NCBI RefSeq assembly: GCF_900104175.1
Contig: NZ_FNIX01000006.1
Span: 186,001 to 250,000, forward strand
Length of the DNA: 64,000 bases
Origin: Lentzea jiangxiensis
GTDB taxonomy: Bacteria; Actinomycetota; Actinomycetes; Mycobacteriales; Pseudonocardiaceae
Direction of reading: 5' to 3'
The notes beneath the pieces are model-generated. The model saw only the letters and a list, made by a program, of their open reading frames with translations. It searched no databases and was not told where the DNA came from. The position numbers and the translations under genes were made by a program. Positions 1 through 8,555 of this stretch are shown piece by piece; position 1 is the first letter of the stretch, and every line of letters starts with the position of its first letter.

Positions 1-1
1 C

Positions 2-934
2 CCGTTGACGCCGCGGCGGTGCCAGCGCTACTTGGGCGTGCGGTGGATGGTGGGCGGCCTGGGCTTCGGCGTGGTCCTGATGCTGCTGCTCTACCTCACC
101 ACCGCGGCGTCGATGGTGACGGCGTGGCTCTTCGACGGCTCGTGGGGCCTGGTCAAGGACGGCGACGTGGTGAGCGGCGAGTTGATCGCCGTGGCGACGC
201 TGCCGGGCACCTTGCTCATCTTCGTCACGCTGGCCGGCGTGACGGGCGTGGCGGTGCTCGACCGGTGGCTCGCGACGGCGATGCTCGGCCGCAGTCAGCA
301 AACGATGCTGCGGCAACGGGTCGCGGAGCTGACCAGCACGCGGGCGGAGGTGATCGAGGCGATCGACGACGAGCGCAGGCGCATCGAGCGCGACCTGCAC
401 GACGGCGTCCAGCAGCGGCTCGTCGCGCTCGGCATGCTGATCGGCAGAGCGCGGCGGGCCCGGGGTGAGGAGCAGTTGCAGCAGTTGCTGGAGCAGGCGC
501 ACGACACCGCCGGCGAGGCCATCGACGAACTGCGCGAGGTCGCGACCCGCGTGTACCCCGCCGTGCTCGACGACTCGGGGCTGGGCACGGCGCTCGAGGT
601 GCTGGCGGAACGGTCGGGCGTGCGCGTCGAGATCCGCAACGAGCTGCGGGCCTCACCGGGCGCCGCACTGGAGACGGTGATCTACTTCGTGGCGTCCGAG
701 GCGGTCAACAACGCGGCCAAGCACGCCGACGCCTCACTCGTGGAGATCTTCGTGCAGCAGGTGCCGGGCGGCATCACGGTCGTGGTGCGGGACGACGGCG
801 TCGGTGGCGCCGACCCGTCCGGCACCGGGCTGTCCGGGCTCGCCAGGAGGGTCAAGGCGGTGGACGGGGTGTTCGAGGTGATCAGCCCGAGCGGCGGACC
901 CACCACGATCGGTGCGAGGGTGCCGTGCGAGTGA
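2..934 (+). CDS. Sensor histidine kinase, NarL/DesK type (5' end cut by window)
   Basis: Two-component sensor kinase that autophosphorylates a histidine and passes the phosphate to the regulator gene that follows. The frame is open to the left edge, so the true start is probably upstream; a TTG at 5 is only the first possible start. Visible parts are two hydrophobic segments near residues 15-40 and 60-85, a HisKA_3 dimerisation helix with the phospho-acceptor in ERDLHDGVQQR, and an HATPase_c domain with an N-box (EAVNNAAKHA) and a G-box (DDGVGG, GTGLSGL). It overlaps the regulator start by 10 bases, which implies translational coupling. It is paralogous to the kinase at 57.3 kb. The signal sensed cannot be told. 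Confidence 0.9.
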   Translation, partial: PLTPRRCQRYLGVRWMVGGLGFGVVLMLLLYLTTAASMVTAWLFDGSWGLVKDGDVVSGELIAVATLPGTLLIFVTLAGVTGVAVLDRWLATAMLGRSQQTMLRQRVAELTSTRAEVIEAIDDERRRIERDLHDGVQQRLVALGMLIGRARRARGEEQLQQLLEQAHDTAGEAIDELREVATRVYPAVLDDSGLGTALEVLAERSGVRVEIRNELRASPGAALETVIYFVASEAVNNAAKHADASLVEIFVQQVPGGITVVVRDDGVGGADPSGTGLSGLARRVKAVDGVFEVISPSGGPTTIGARVPCE

Positions 935-1569
935 TCCTGGCCGAAGACTCGACGCTGCTGCGCGAGGGCCTGGTCCGGCTGCTCGCCGAGGAGGGCCACG
1001 ACGTCGTGGCAGCCGTCGGCACCGCGCCCGAGCTGCTCAAAGCCACCGACGAGCACCGGCCGGACGTCGTGGTCACCGACGTCCGGATGCCGCCGGACCA
1101 CAAGGATGACGGCATGCGGGCCGCGCTCGAGATCCGTGAGCGGTGGCCGGAGGTCAGCGTGCTGGTGCTCTCCCAGTACGTCGAGAACCGCTACGCCACC
1201 GAGTTGATCACCAGCACCGGCGGCAAGGTCGGCTACCTGCTCAAGGACCGGGTGGCCCAGGTCGACGAGTTCCTGGAGGCACTCGAGAGGGTCGCGGCGG
1301 GCGGCGCGGCCTTCGACCCGGAGGTCGTACGGCGGCTGCTGACGAGGACGACGCACGTCGACCCGCTCGAAACGCTGACAGCGCGGGAGAAGGACGTCTT
1401 GGAGCTGATGACCCAAGGCCTCACGAACGCCCGCATCTCCACCCAACTGCACATCTCGCAGAGCGCCGCCGAGAAGCACATCAACGCGATCTTCGACAAG
1501 CTCGGCCTCTCCGGCTCGACCGGTGTGAGCCGCCGCGTGATGGCCGTCGTCCGCTACCTGGGCAGCTGA
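925..1569 (+). CDS. Response regulator, NarL/LuxR family
   Basis: Cytoplasmic DNA-binding response regulator of 214 residues, partner of the preceding kinase. The N-terminal receiver domain starts MRVILAEDS (acidic pocket), has the phospho-acceptor Asp in VVVTDVRMPP near residue 53, and the conserved Lys in YLLKDRV. The C-terminal LuxR-type helix-turn-helix has TAREKDVLELM and the recognition part SAAEKHINAIF. The GTG start at 925 lies inside the kinase gene. It resembles the regulator at 58.6 kb closely (LSQYVENRYA versus LSQYVEERYA), so the two pairs are likely ancient duplicates. Targets are not visible. Confidence 0.93.
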   Translation: MRVILAEDSTLLREGLVRLLAEEGHDVVAAVGTAPELLKATDEHRPDVVVTDVRMPPDHKDDGMRAALEIRERWPEVSVLVLSQYVENRYATELITSTGGKVGYLLKDRVAQVDEFLEALERVAAGGAAFDPEVVRRLLTRTTHVDPLETLTAREKDVLELMTQGLTNARISTQLHISQSAAEKHINAIFDKLGLSGSTGVSRRVMAVVRYLGS

Positions 1570-2228
1570 TGGCCGCCCTCGCCGAACGCCGAGCGAAGAG
1601 ACTCGCGGACATCGGAAGGCAGGACCTGCCGTTCGCCTGCCGCAGCTCCTCGAGGACAGGTGGGACCTGCCACGCGGCCAGGTCCACGTCGTCCTCTCGT
1701 CCCTACCCGGCGCCTTGTTCGTACCTGCCCGGCACCCGGTGGAGCACGGCGAGCGACGACGCGGTCCGCGAGGTGCTCGACGCGCTCGCCGCAGTCGAAC
1801 CGGACGCCGAACTCGTCTTCCCGCTGCTGACCGACGACGAGCGGAGCGAGGCCGAGGAAGTGCTGCGGCGGTTCGCGGAGCTGCCGCCCGCGAGAGGGTT
1901 CGTGCACGGCGACCTGGCGCCGGTCACCCTGCGGTGGCACAACGGGAAGATCAGCGGCATCCTCGACTGGGACTTCGCCTGCGCCGGCGACCCCGCGCTC
2001 GACGCGACCGTGTTCGCGAGCTACGACTGGCCGCTGATCCGCCGGGTACGGCCGGACCTGCACGACCGGACGCTCACGCACGCCGCGATGTTCTCGCTGA
2101 CAGGCGCGGTGTCCGCGCTCCGGCAGGGCAGTGACCCGGCAAGCTTCCTCGCCTGGTCCCGCCGCCGCTGCGCGGTCCGCGAACACCCGCCCAGCAGCCA
2201 GAAGACCCAGCTCCAGGACACGAGATGA
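1569..2228 (+). pseudogene. Decayed aminoglycoside phosphotransferase-family gene
   Basis: Remnant of an APH/choline-kinase-fold phosphotransferase. The ATG shares one base with the stop of the response regulator (TGATG). The recognisable C-lobe reads FVHGDLAPVTLRWHNGKISG, then ILDWDFACAGDPALD. The usual metal-binding Asn of the HGDxxxxN motif is Thr here. Between about 1630 and 1720 the protein-like text moves to another frame (LPQLLEDRWDLPRGQVHVVL) and then returns, which means two compensating frameshifts. The ATP-binding N-lobe is missing. I read it as non-functional, although the C-terminal frame is still open to 2228. Confidence 0.6.
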
Positions 2229-2680
2229 GAACCGCGGAGGCGACCGGCGCCGTCGAGGTCGCCTGCGAGCTCCCAGCCGCGAAGATCACCAACGACATCC
2301 TGTGCTCACCATCACAAGACCGAGGAGCTCGCTGACGAACTCCGAGGCGTTCGCCGGGTGTCCGGGGGCCACCGACATACCCGACGACCCGCGCTCACGC
2401 CGGGTTCGTCCTGCTCAGCCGTACCAGAGGTGCCCGATCCGGCAGGTCCGCTCTGGATGGTGCCAGCCCCACGGGCCGGGTCCCGCCACCCGCGTTCCGC
2501 CGGGAAGGCCGGGTGACACCGCGACGTCTCCCCCAGCGGCTCTGATCCGCCGGAATTGTGCTCTTGGGCAGCGGCGTCGCGCTCTCCGCGACCGCTCGCG
2601 GGACTCATCGCCGACGCATGAACCGGGCCTGCGACAACGGACTTCACCCGACCGGAGGAGTTGATCACTATGATGAGTGG
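2229..2680. other. Intergenic stretch with possible gene remnants
   Basis: No convincing gene. A 36-codon frame at 2225-2335 (+) begins at an ATGA overlap with the end of the phosphotransferase remnant; its ELPAAKITNDIL part looks protein-like but matches nothing I recognise. It is followed by out-of-frame protein-like text, so this may be further decay. The right end carries the promoter of the lipoprotein gene. Confidence 0.4.
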
Positions 2681-2681
2681 G
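2669..2681 (+). promoter_or_regulatory. Putative -10 box of a leaderless transcript
   Basis: TATGAT at 2669-2674 is followed by 6 bases and then the GTG start at 2681, so transcription and translation probably begin at the same base. A GGAGGAG at 2654-2660 lies too far upstream to act as a ribosome site for this start. A weak -35 candidate, TTCACC, lies at 2643-2648. Confidence 0.4.
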
Positions 2682-4180
2682 TGCCCTTGAGTCGCCGACC
2701 TCCCGCGTTGCTCGCTGCGCTCGCACTGCTCAGTGCGGTCACCGCGTGCACGAACGCGGCGGTCGGTGACCCGGTCGGCGTTCCCGAGGAGCCGCAGACC
2801 AGCACGTCGACGAAGAAGACGCCGCAGGCCGCGCCGCCCAGGAACAAGATCAGGCTGACGCTGGAGAACGGCCGGCAGAGCGCCGGGACGGTGCTCGCGG
2901 GCTCCGGGGACGCGCCGTACAACTACGCACCGGCCGTGATGGTGGACAAGGGGCGCATCCGCGCGTGGTGGTGCAGCCAGCTCAGCGCGGCACCGCCCGG
3001 CGGCGACGACATCCTCTACAGCGACGGACCGTCGGTGGGCGGCCCGTTCAGCACCGCGATCCCGGTGTTCTCCGGCAGCGGCGGCAGCTTCGACGCGATG
3101 CACACGTGCGACCCGTCGCTGGTCAAGGTCGGTGACAAGTACTTCATGTACTACACCGGCGCCGCGCGGGACAACCACGCGAACGGCAGCTCGGTCGGTG
3201 TCGCGTCGAGCTTCGACGGCATCACCTGGGCGCGGGAGAACGGCGGCCAGTCGATCGTGGCCCCGGCCGGCGACAACATCCGGGAGAACACCTACGGCGC
3301 CGGTCAGCAGTCGGCCGTCTACGTCGACGGCTGGGTGTACCTGATGTTCACCGACACGACCGGCCTCGCCTCGCACCAGAACGGCGCCGGTCAGTACGTG
3401 CTGCGCTCGCGCGACCCGCTGTTCACCAAGGGGGTCGAGGCGCTCGGCCAGCAGGGCTTCAAGCCGGTGACGTCGAACAACCAGCCGCGCACCCGGTCGG
3501 TCGTCGAGGCGTTCAGCGCGGACTGGATGTGGATCGAGGCGGTGTCCTCGTTCGCCATCGCCCACGAGACCGACGACGGCACGACCGTCACGTTCTGGAA
3601 CAAGGACTTCACCCGCCACCCGTTCGAACCGGTGCTGATCCCCGGCGTCTGGGAGGAAGGCCCCGGCCTGGTGCGCACGCCGGAGGGCCACGCGCCGGTC
3701 GACCTCAAGGACCCGTGCGGCCGGGTGGCGCTGGACGTGCTGCGCGGCACCTTCGAGGGTCCGGCGGGACCGACGAACATCTCGCACTTCGGCCTCGACG
3801 CCGTCGGGATGAAGGGCTGCACCACCGGTCCCGAGGCGCACGTGCTCAACGGCTACGCCGTGCCGTCTCCCGAACGCACGCTGGACGTCGTCATCGGCGG
3901 CAGCGTGATGCGGTTCGAGCGCCGTTCGGTGGCCGAGAAGTTCGCACGCGGCGTGCTGAGCACCCGTCCGCTGGGCGTCGACTCGCTGAAGCTCGCGGTG
4001 ACGGTCCCCGCGGGCGCTCCCGCGGTCGCCAACCCGCAGGGCGAGGTCGGGCTGCTGCTCGACGACAAGCTGTGGGTGGTGACGGCCGAGGTCGCGGCGC
4101 TGAACTCGTCCAGCGTCACGCCGGTGTCCGCGGAGCAGTGGACCCGCTACCAGCGCCTGCCGGACCTCGCCCGCCGCTGA
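2681..4180 (+). CDS. Exported lipoprotein with beta-propeller (GH43-like) fold
   Basis: Predicted lipoprotein of 499 residues. The signal peptide (RRPPALLAALALLSA) ends in a lipobox, SAVTAC, with Cys near residue 22, followed by a Thr/Lys-rich linker. The rest has repeated propeller-blade texts such as YNYAPAVMVDKGRIRAWW, HTCDPSLVKVGDKYFMYYTG and QSAVYVDGWVYLMFTDT, as in five-bladed glycosidase-like proteins (GH43/GH130/DUF4185 types). Catalytic residues cannot be assigned with confidence, so enzyme activity on cell-surface or environmental glycans is inference. The GTG start was chosen because the signal peptide follows at once and a -10 box lies just upstream. The next gene, a membrane protein, begins 30 bases downstream. 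Confidence 0.7.
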   Translation: MPLSRRPPALLAALALLSAVTACTNAAVGDPVGVPEEPQTSTSTKKTPQAAPPRNKIRLTLENGRQSAGTVLAGSGDAPYNYAPAVMVDKGRIRAWWCSQLSAAPPGGDDILYSDGPSVGGPFSTAIPVFSGSGGSFDAMHTCDPSLVKVGDKYFMYYTGAARDNHANGSSVGVASSFDGITWARENGGQSIVAPAGDNIRENTYGAGQQSAVYVDGWVYLMFTDTTGLASHQNGAGQYVLRSRDPLFTKGVEALGQQGFKPVTSNNQPRTRSVVEAFSADWMWIEAVSSFAIAHETDDGTTVTFWNKDFTRHPFEPVLIPGVWEEGPGLVRTPEGHAPVDLKDPCGRVALDVLRGTFEGPAGPTNISHFGLDAVGMKGCTTGPEAHVLNGYAVPSPERTLDVVIGGSVMRFERRSVAEKFARGVLSTRPLGVDSLKLAVTVPAGAPAVANPQGEVGLLLDDKLWVVTAEVAALNSSSVTPVSAEQWTRYQRLPDLARR

Positions 4181-4210
4181 CCGGATACGTTCTCCCGGGT
4201 CGAGTCGGAC

Positions 4211-5545
4211 ATGGGGGACCGAGTGGTGGCGATGACGGCGCAACGGTCAGCAGCGCTCGCGGACGGCGTGGTGCCGCTGCCGGACGAGCCACCGCACGAA
4301 CGGGCCTGGCTGGGCCTCCTGGGCGGGTTCCTGGCGTCGATGGCGTTCCTGCTGCTCATCCCGGCGGGCTGGTCCCGGCTCGACCACCTGTGGGCCGAGG
4401 ACGGCGCCCGGTTCCTGGTCGACGCGGTGCGCTCGCCGGCGCTGGAGAACCTGGTCACCCCCTACGGCGGCTACCTGCACGCGCTGCCGCGCCTCGTGGC
4501 CCAGCTGGTCGCGCTGCTGCCGGTCGAGTGGGCCGCGGCGGGCTTCGCGGTGTGCGCGGCGGTGCTGCGGGCGCTGATCGCGTTGATCGTGTTCGCGGCC
4601 TCCAAGGCCTACCTGCGCTCGGCGCCGCTGCGGTTCGCGCTGGCGGCGCTCGTGGTCGTCCTGCCCGCGGGCAACTCCGAGACGCTCAACAACCTGACGA
4701 ACCTGCACTGGTTCCTGCTCTACGGCGCTTTCTGGGCGTTGCTGTGGCGCAACGCCCCGCGCGTGCCGGTCGCGGTGTTCGTAGTCCTCGCCGCCCTGTC
4801 CAGCCCTTTGACCTTCCTGCTGACCCCGATCGCGCTCGTGCGGCTCTTCCAGCCGCGCAAGGTGGTGCCGATCGCGTTCCTGGCCGCGACGGCCGTCCAG
4901 GGCCTCACGATGATGTTCACCTCCCGCACGCCGTACTCGCACGACGAGGTCGACCCGGTGCAGGTGCTGCTCGCGAGCCTGCTGCGGGTGCCCGTGGTGG
5001 CGTTCACGGGCTCGGAGCGCGTCAGCCAGTTCTACCCGGCGCACGGCAACCTGGTGGTGCTCGGCGCGTTGCTGGTGGCGGCCGTGCCGATCGCGACGGG
5101 CCTGCGGTTCGGCGACCGGGCGGGGCGGGCGCTCGTGCTGGTGTCGTGCGTGTTCAGCGTGGTCGTCATCGTCGCGTGCCTGGTGCTGAACTGGACGCAG
5201 GTGCTGCAGGTGCAGGCGCCGGAGGTCGTGATGGCCGGGCAGCGCTACAGCATCGCGCCGTGCCTGTTCCTGTTCACCGCGATCTTCGTGGGCCTCGACG
5301 CGACGCCGGCGAAGACGTGGGAGCGGCTCGCGGTGACCGGCAGCCGCTACCTCGTCGGCATCCTCGTGGTGGTCAGCGTCGTCGCCCACATGCGGGTGCC
5401 GAGGACGGTGCTGTCGGGCATTCCGTGGGACGAAAGCCTCACTCGCGCGCGCACGGAATGTGCGACCGGCGCACCGGAAGCACGGCTGGAGCACGAGCCC
5501 TCGGGCTGGTTCTTCGTCGCGCCGTGTGGATCCATACGCCCGTAG
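4211..5545 (+). CDS. Polytopic membrane protein, GT-C glycosyltransferase-like
   Basis: Integral membrane protein of about 444 residues with roughly ten hydrophobic segments. An early extracytoplasmic loop reads HLWAEDGARFLVDA and is followed by PYGGYLHALPRLVAQ. An acidic loop after the first helix and a long multi-helix body are typical of GT-C lipid-linked-sugar transferases, but the exact family is not certain. Starts at 4211 (ATG), 4223 or 4226 (GTG) and 4232 (ATG) are all possible; GGGGGA at 4213-4218 would serve the GTG pair. It lies 30 bases after the lipoprotein and may be co-transcribed, suggesting a joint role in envelope glycan metabolism. Confidence 0.6.
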   Translation: MGDRVVAMTAQRSAALADGVVPLPDEPPHERAWLGLLGGFLASMAFLLLIPAGWSRLDHLWAEDGARFLVDAVRSPALENLVTPYGGYLHALPRLVAQLVALLPVEWAAAGFAVCAAVLRALIALIVFAASKAYLRSAPLRFALAALVVVLPAGNSETLNNLTNLHWFLLYGAFWALLWRNAPRVPVAVFVVLAALSSPLTFLLTPIALVRLFQPRKVVPIAFLAATAVQGLTMMFTSRTPYSHDEVDPVQVLLASLLRVPVVAFTGSERVSQFYPAHGNLVVLGALLVAAVPIATGLRFGDRAGRALVLVSCVFSVVVIVACLVLNWTQVLQVQAPEVVMAGQRYSIAPCLFLFTAIFVGLDATPAKTWERLAVTGSRYLVGILVVVSVVAHMRVPRTVLSGIPWDESLTRARTECATGAPEARLEHEPSGWFFVAPCGSIRP

Positions 5546-5597
5546 GTGTCGGAACGCGGACCCGCGATCGACGCACGACTCCACTTTGGACCGCGTC

Positions 5598-6395
5598 CTA
5601 TGCGGTGCTCGTCCGCCTGACGAAGTCCCGGAACGACCGGGCGGGCCTGCCCGTCACGTCCTCGACGGTCGTGGTGACGCGGTCCTCCGCCCCGCCGCGG
5701 ATGTCCTCGTCGAGACCGGCGAGAAGCGCGGCGAACTCGGCCGGCAGCCAGGAGGCCAGGCGTTCGGCCAGTTCTGCGGTGCTGACCGAACGGTGCCGCA
5801 CGGGCTGCCCGGTGACCTCGGTGATGATCGCGGCGGCGTCGGCGTAGCTGAGCGCCTCCGGACCGGTGATCAGGTGGTCGGTGTTGTGCGGCAACGGGTC
5901 TGTGAGCGCCCGTGCGGCCACGGCGGCTATGTCGGCGGCGTCGACGAACGCGACCCTGCCGTCTCCGGTCGCGGTCACGATCTCCCCGGCGCGCACACCG
6001 GCCGCGACCGCGTGGTCGCCGGCGAAGTTCTGCATGAACCAGGACGGCCGGAGGACCGTCCACTCCGGCATCGCGCGCACGAGTGCGGGGAGAGCGCCCA
6101 TCCCCGAGACGCTCTCCGCCACCGCGGACGAGCTCAGCAACACCGCTCGTCGCACGAACCGCGCCCGTGACAGGAACGACTCGACCACCGGCGCGGGGTC
6201 CGCGACACCGACCGGGGGGATGAGGTAAATGCTGCTTATCCCTTCCAGCGCCGGTTCAAACGTCTCCGGATCGTCCCAGTCGAACAGGACGTGCCGGTCG
6301 TGCGCGGGTTTTCTGGTCGCCACGAAGGAATCGGGCAGCAGGGACGCGAGCAGGCTCCCGGTCGTGCCGGTGCCGCCGATGAGCAGTGCGCTCAT
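5598..6395 (-). CDS. NmrA-like NAD(P)-binding oxidoreductase
   Basis: Short-chain-like NAD(P)-binding protein of 265 residues. The N-terminus MSALLIGGTGTTGSLLASLL carries the GGTGxxG nucleotide-binding loop. The body has LRPSWFMQNF and VDAADIAAVAARAL, which are typical of NmrA/HSCARG-type and azoreductase-like proteins. The ATG overlaps the stop of the upstream SnoaL-like gene by four bases (ATGA at 6392-6395), so the two form an operon transcribed away from the tetR-type gene. The substrate is not evident. Confidence 0.85.
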   Translation of the reverse strand: MSALLIGGTGTTGSLLASLLPDSFVATRKPAHDRHVLFDWDDPETFEPALEGISSIYLIPPVGVADPAPVVESFLSRARFVRRAVLLSSSAVAESVSGMGALPALVRAMPEWTVLRPSWFMQNFAGDHAVAAGVRAGEIVTATGDGRVAFVDAADIAAVAARALTDPLPHNTDHLITGPEALSYADAAAIITEVTGQPVRHRSVSTAELAERLASWLPAEFAALLAGLDEDIRGGAEDRVTTTVEDVTGRPARSFRDFVRRTSTA

Positions 6396-6775
6396 GCCGT
6401 GAGCTCCTGCGCGAGGAGCGGGTTCCAGTAGTCGCGGTAGTGCGCGATCTCGCCGTCGCGGGTCGTGATGACGGCGATGTACGAGGCCCGGTACGGCTTG
6501 CCGGTCGCGACCACGACACCCTCGGCGTCGAACTCGGCGATCAGCACGCCGGCGTCGGTGGTCTGGTGCACGACCTGCTTGGGGAAGCCGCGGATGTCGA
6601 GCGTCTCCGGGTAGTCGCGCAGGTAGTCCTCGATCGCGGCACGGCCCTCCAGCCGGGCGGGCCAGCTCGGCGGGGCGAACGGGAACTCCACCACGCCGTC
6701 CTCGGCCCACAGTCCGGCGAACCCGGCCATGTCCTTGTCCAGCAGCAGTTGCAGCGCCTTCGGGATGAGATCCAC
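6392..6775 (-). CDS. SnoaL-like / NTF2-fold protein
   Basis: Small alpha+beta-barrel protein of 127 residues. FAGLWAEDGVVEFPFAPP, EGRAAIEDYLRDYPE and HYRDYWNPLLAQEL match the pattern of SnoaL-like polyketide-cyclase/ester-isomerase family proteins. The GTG start has a good ribosome site, GGAGGA at 6781-6786 read on the minus strand. It is the first gene of a two-gene operon with the NmrA-like gene. Its promoter region holds both TetR-type operators, so repression by the divergent regulator is likely. The reaction is unknown. Confidence 0.85.
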   Translation of the reverse strand: MDLIPKALQLLLDKDMAGFAGLWAEDGVVEFPFAPPSWPARLEGRAAIEDYLRDYPETLDIRGFPKQVVHQTTDAGVLIAEFDAEGVVVATGKPYRASYIAVITTRDGEIAHYRDYWNPLLAQELTA

Positions 6776-6795
6776 GGATGTCCTCCGAACGAAAT

Positions 6796-6851
6796 GGACG
6801 GGACGGTCCCGTCCCGTCCATCACATTAGGCGGGACGGGACCGTCTCGTCC
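6796..6851. promoter_or_regulatory. Paired TetR-type operators in the divergent promoter
   Basis: Two copies of nearly the same 23-24 base dyad lie head to head, at 6796-6819 and, inverted, at 6829-6851. Both share the core GACGGTCCCGTCCCG. The first sits by the start of the minus-strand operon; the second sits just upstream of the -10 of the tetR-type gene. Between them lies TAATGTGAT read on the minus strand, a -10-like element for the operon. The arrangement suggests repression of both directions by one regulator. Confidence 0.75.
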
Positions 6852-6856
6852 AGTCC

Positions 6857-6870
6857 TATGATGTGGGCCA
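6857..6870 (+). promoter_or_regulatory. -10 box of leaderless tetR-type transcript
   Basis: TATGAT at 6857-6862 is followed by 7 bases and then ATG at 6870. Two further in-frame ATGs (6858, 6861) fall inside the box itself, which argues that 6870 is the real start. Confidence 0.45.
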
Positions 6871-7457
6871 TGACCAAGCGCACCCCGACCGGCGCCGCCG
6901 TCCTGCAGCCCCAGGTGACGCGGGCGATCACCGAGGCCGTGTTCGACGAGCTCGCCCTGCACGGCTACGGCCGGCTGTCGATGGAGGCGGTGGCCAAGCG
7001 CGCCGAGGTCGGCAAGAGCGCGCTGTACCGGCGCTGGCCGTCCAAGCAGGACATGGTGGTCGCGGCGCTGTCGGAGTTCTCCGTGCCGCTGGCCGAGGTC
7101 GAGGACACCGGGTCGTTGCGCGGCGACCTGCTGGCGACCGTCACGGCGGTGCACGACTGGCTGACGCACCCGCGGTTCGCGACGATCCTGCCCGACCTCA
7201 CCGCCGAGGCGGTCCGCAACCCGGCGCTGTCCGAGGCGATCGCGGCGACGATCGGCGAACCCCGGCGGGCGCTCGGCGCGACGACGCTGCGGCGGGCGGT
7301 CGACCGGGGCGAGCTCCCCGCGGACTTCGACGTCGAGATCGCGCTCGACCTGGTCGCCGCCCCCGTCTACTGGCGGCTGTCCGTCCGCCGCGCCGAGGTC
7401 GGGCCCGACTACCTCGAACGGCTCGTCGACCACCTGCTGCGCGCGCTTCAGTGCTGA
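6870..7457 (+). CDS. TetR/AcrR-family transcriptional regulator
   Basis: Repressor of 195 residues. The N-terminal helix-turn-helix reads YGRLSMEAVAKRAEVGKSAL then YRRWPSKQDM, near residues 30-65. The C-terminal helical region, with PDLTAEAVRNPALSEAI, resembles the TetR_C ligand domains of actinobacterial repressors. It is divergent from the SnoaL-NmrA operon, with two matched operators between them, so it probably represses itself and that operon. The ligand is unknown. Its 3' end overlaps the convergent old-yellow-enzyme gene by 10 bases. Confidence 0.92.
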   Translation: MTKRTPTGAAVLQPQVTRAITEAVFDELALHGYGRLSMEAVAKRAEVGKSALYRRWPSKQDMVVAALSEFSVPLAEVEDTGSLRGDLLATVTAVHDWLTHPRFATILPDLTAEAVRNPALSEAIAATIGEPRRALGATTLRRAVDRGELPADFDVEIALDLVAAPVYWRLSVRRAEVGPDYLERLVDHLLRALQC

Positions 7458-8497
7458 TAGCTGGGGTAGTCGATGAGTCCGCGGGGTACCTGGAAGTACG
7501 TCTCGCGGTCGGCGCTCACGAGCGGCAGGCCGAGCCGGAACCGTTCCACGAGGTCGGGGTTGGCGATGTACGCGCGGCCGTAGCTGATCAGGTCGGCGCC
7601 GTTGGCGAGCCAGCGCTCCCCCTGCTCCCGCGTGCTCTCCCGCGGGCCGATCTGACCGCCGGGGTTGAGGATGAACGCGGTCGGCCACGCCTTGCGCAGG
7701 CCCATCAGCACCTCGTCGTCCACGGTCGCGACCAGGTGGACGTAGGCGATGTCCGGCAACGCCTTCAGCAGCTCGCCGTAGAGCACGGGCACGTCCTCCT
7801 CGACGATGCCCTGGATCTCGCCGCCGGGTGAGAGCCGGATGCCGACCCGCTCCGGCCCGATGGCGCCGGCCGCCGCCTCGACCGCCTCGACGGCGAACCG
7901 GATGCGCCCGGTGACCGAGCCGCCGTAGCCGTCGGTGCGCTGGTTGGCGCTGGAGGACAGGAACTGCTGGATGAGGTAGCCGTTCGCGCCGTGCAGCTCC
8001 ACGCCGTCGAACCCGGCGTCGACGGCCCGTCGTGCCGCGTCGGCGAACGCCTGGACCTGCTCGGCGACCTCCGCGGTCCGCAGGGCGCGGGGCACCGGCG
8101 CGGGAGCCGCGCCCGCGGGCGTGAAGACCTCGGTGCCGGCCGCGACCGCCGACGGGCCGACGGGGTGGTGCCCGGCCACCTCGACGTGGCCGATGCGGCC
8201 GCCGTGCATGAGCTGGGCGAAGATCCGGCCGCCGTTGGCGTGCACGGCGTCGGTGACGCCGCGCCAGGCCGCGACCTGCTCGTCGGTGTGGATGCCGGGC
8301 ATGGACGGACCGGCCTGGCCGACGGCGTTCGGGTGCACGCCCTCGGTGACGATCAGCCCGGCGGTGGCGCGCTGGGCGTAATAGGTGGCCGTCTCCGCGG
8401 TCGGTTTGCCGTCGACGGCCCGTGCACGGGTCATCGGCGCCATGACGAGGCGGTTCGGCAGGGTCAGGTGGCCGAGGCGGTAGCTGGTGAGGAGCAT
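7448..8497 (-). CDS. Old yellow enzyme-family alkene reductase
   Basis: FMN-dependent NAD(P)H oxidoreductase of 349 residues that reduces activated alkenes such as enals, enones and nitro-compounds. Family signatures are LPNRLVMAPMTRARA at the N-terminus, ATAGLIVTEG, FAQLMHGGRIGH, FDGVELHGANGYLIQQFL and NGADLISYGRAYIANPDLV. The length is normal for the NemA/XenA group. The start lies 59 bases from a divergent MerR-type gene. A TAGCGT element ends 6 bases before the ATG, suggesting a leaderless transcript controlled from the dyad between the genes. It probably serves electrophile detoxification. Confidence 0.93.
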   Translation of the reverse strand: MLLTSYRLGHLTLPNRLVMAPMTRARAVDGKPTAETATYYAQRATAGLIVTEGVHPNAVGQAGPSMPGIHTDEQVAAWRGVTDAVHANGGRIFAQLMHGGRIGHVEVAGHHPVGPSAVAAGTEVFTPAGAAPAPVPRALRTAEVAEQVQAFADAARRAVDAGFDGVELHGANGYLIQQFLSSSANQRTDGYGGSVTGRIRFAVEAVEAAAGAIGPERVGIRLSPGGEIQGIVEEDVPVLYGELLKALPDIAYVHLVATVDDEVLMGLRKAWPTAFILNPGGQIGPRESTREQGERWLANGADLISYGRAYIANPDLVERFRLGLPLVSADRETYFQVPRGLIDYPSYQH

Positions 8498-8503
8498 GGG
8501 GCT

Positions 8504-8534
8504 ACGCTAGAAACCTGACATTGACGTCAGAGGT
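8504..8534. promoter_or_regulatory. MerR-type operator/promoter between OYE and merR genes
   Basis: An imperfect dyad at 8513-8534 has arms ACCTGAC and GTCAGAGGT. On the minus strand it lies just upstream of TAGCGT (8504-8509), which is 6 bases before the oxidoreductase ATG. MerR regulators bind such dyads within a promoter spacer and activate by DNA distortion. Confidence 0.4.
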
Positions 8535-8555
8535 AGCTTTTGTGGCGGAGGTCTC

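Noticed and set aside
5598-7688. One 696-codon minus frame covering NmrA, SnoaL and TetR regions
   Set aside because: Only its last 265 codons are the NmrA-like gene; the rest is antisense or out of frame to real genes.
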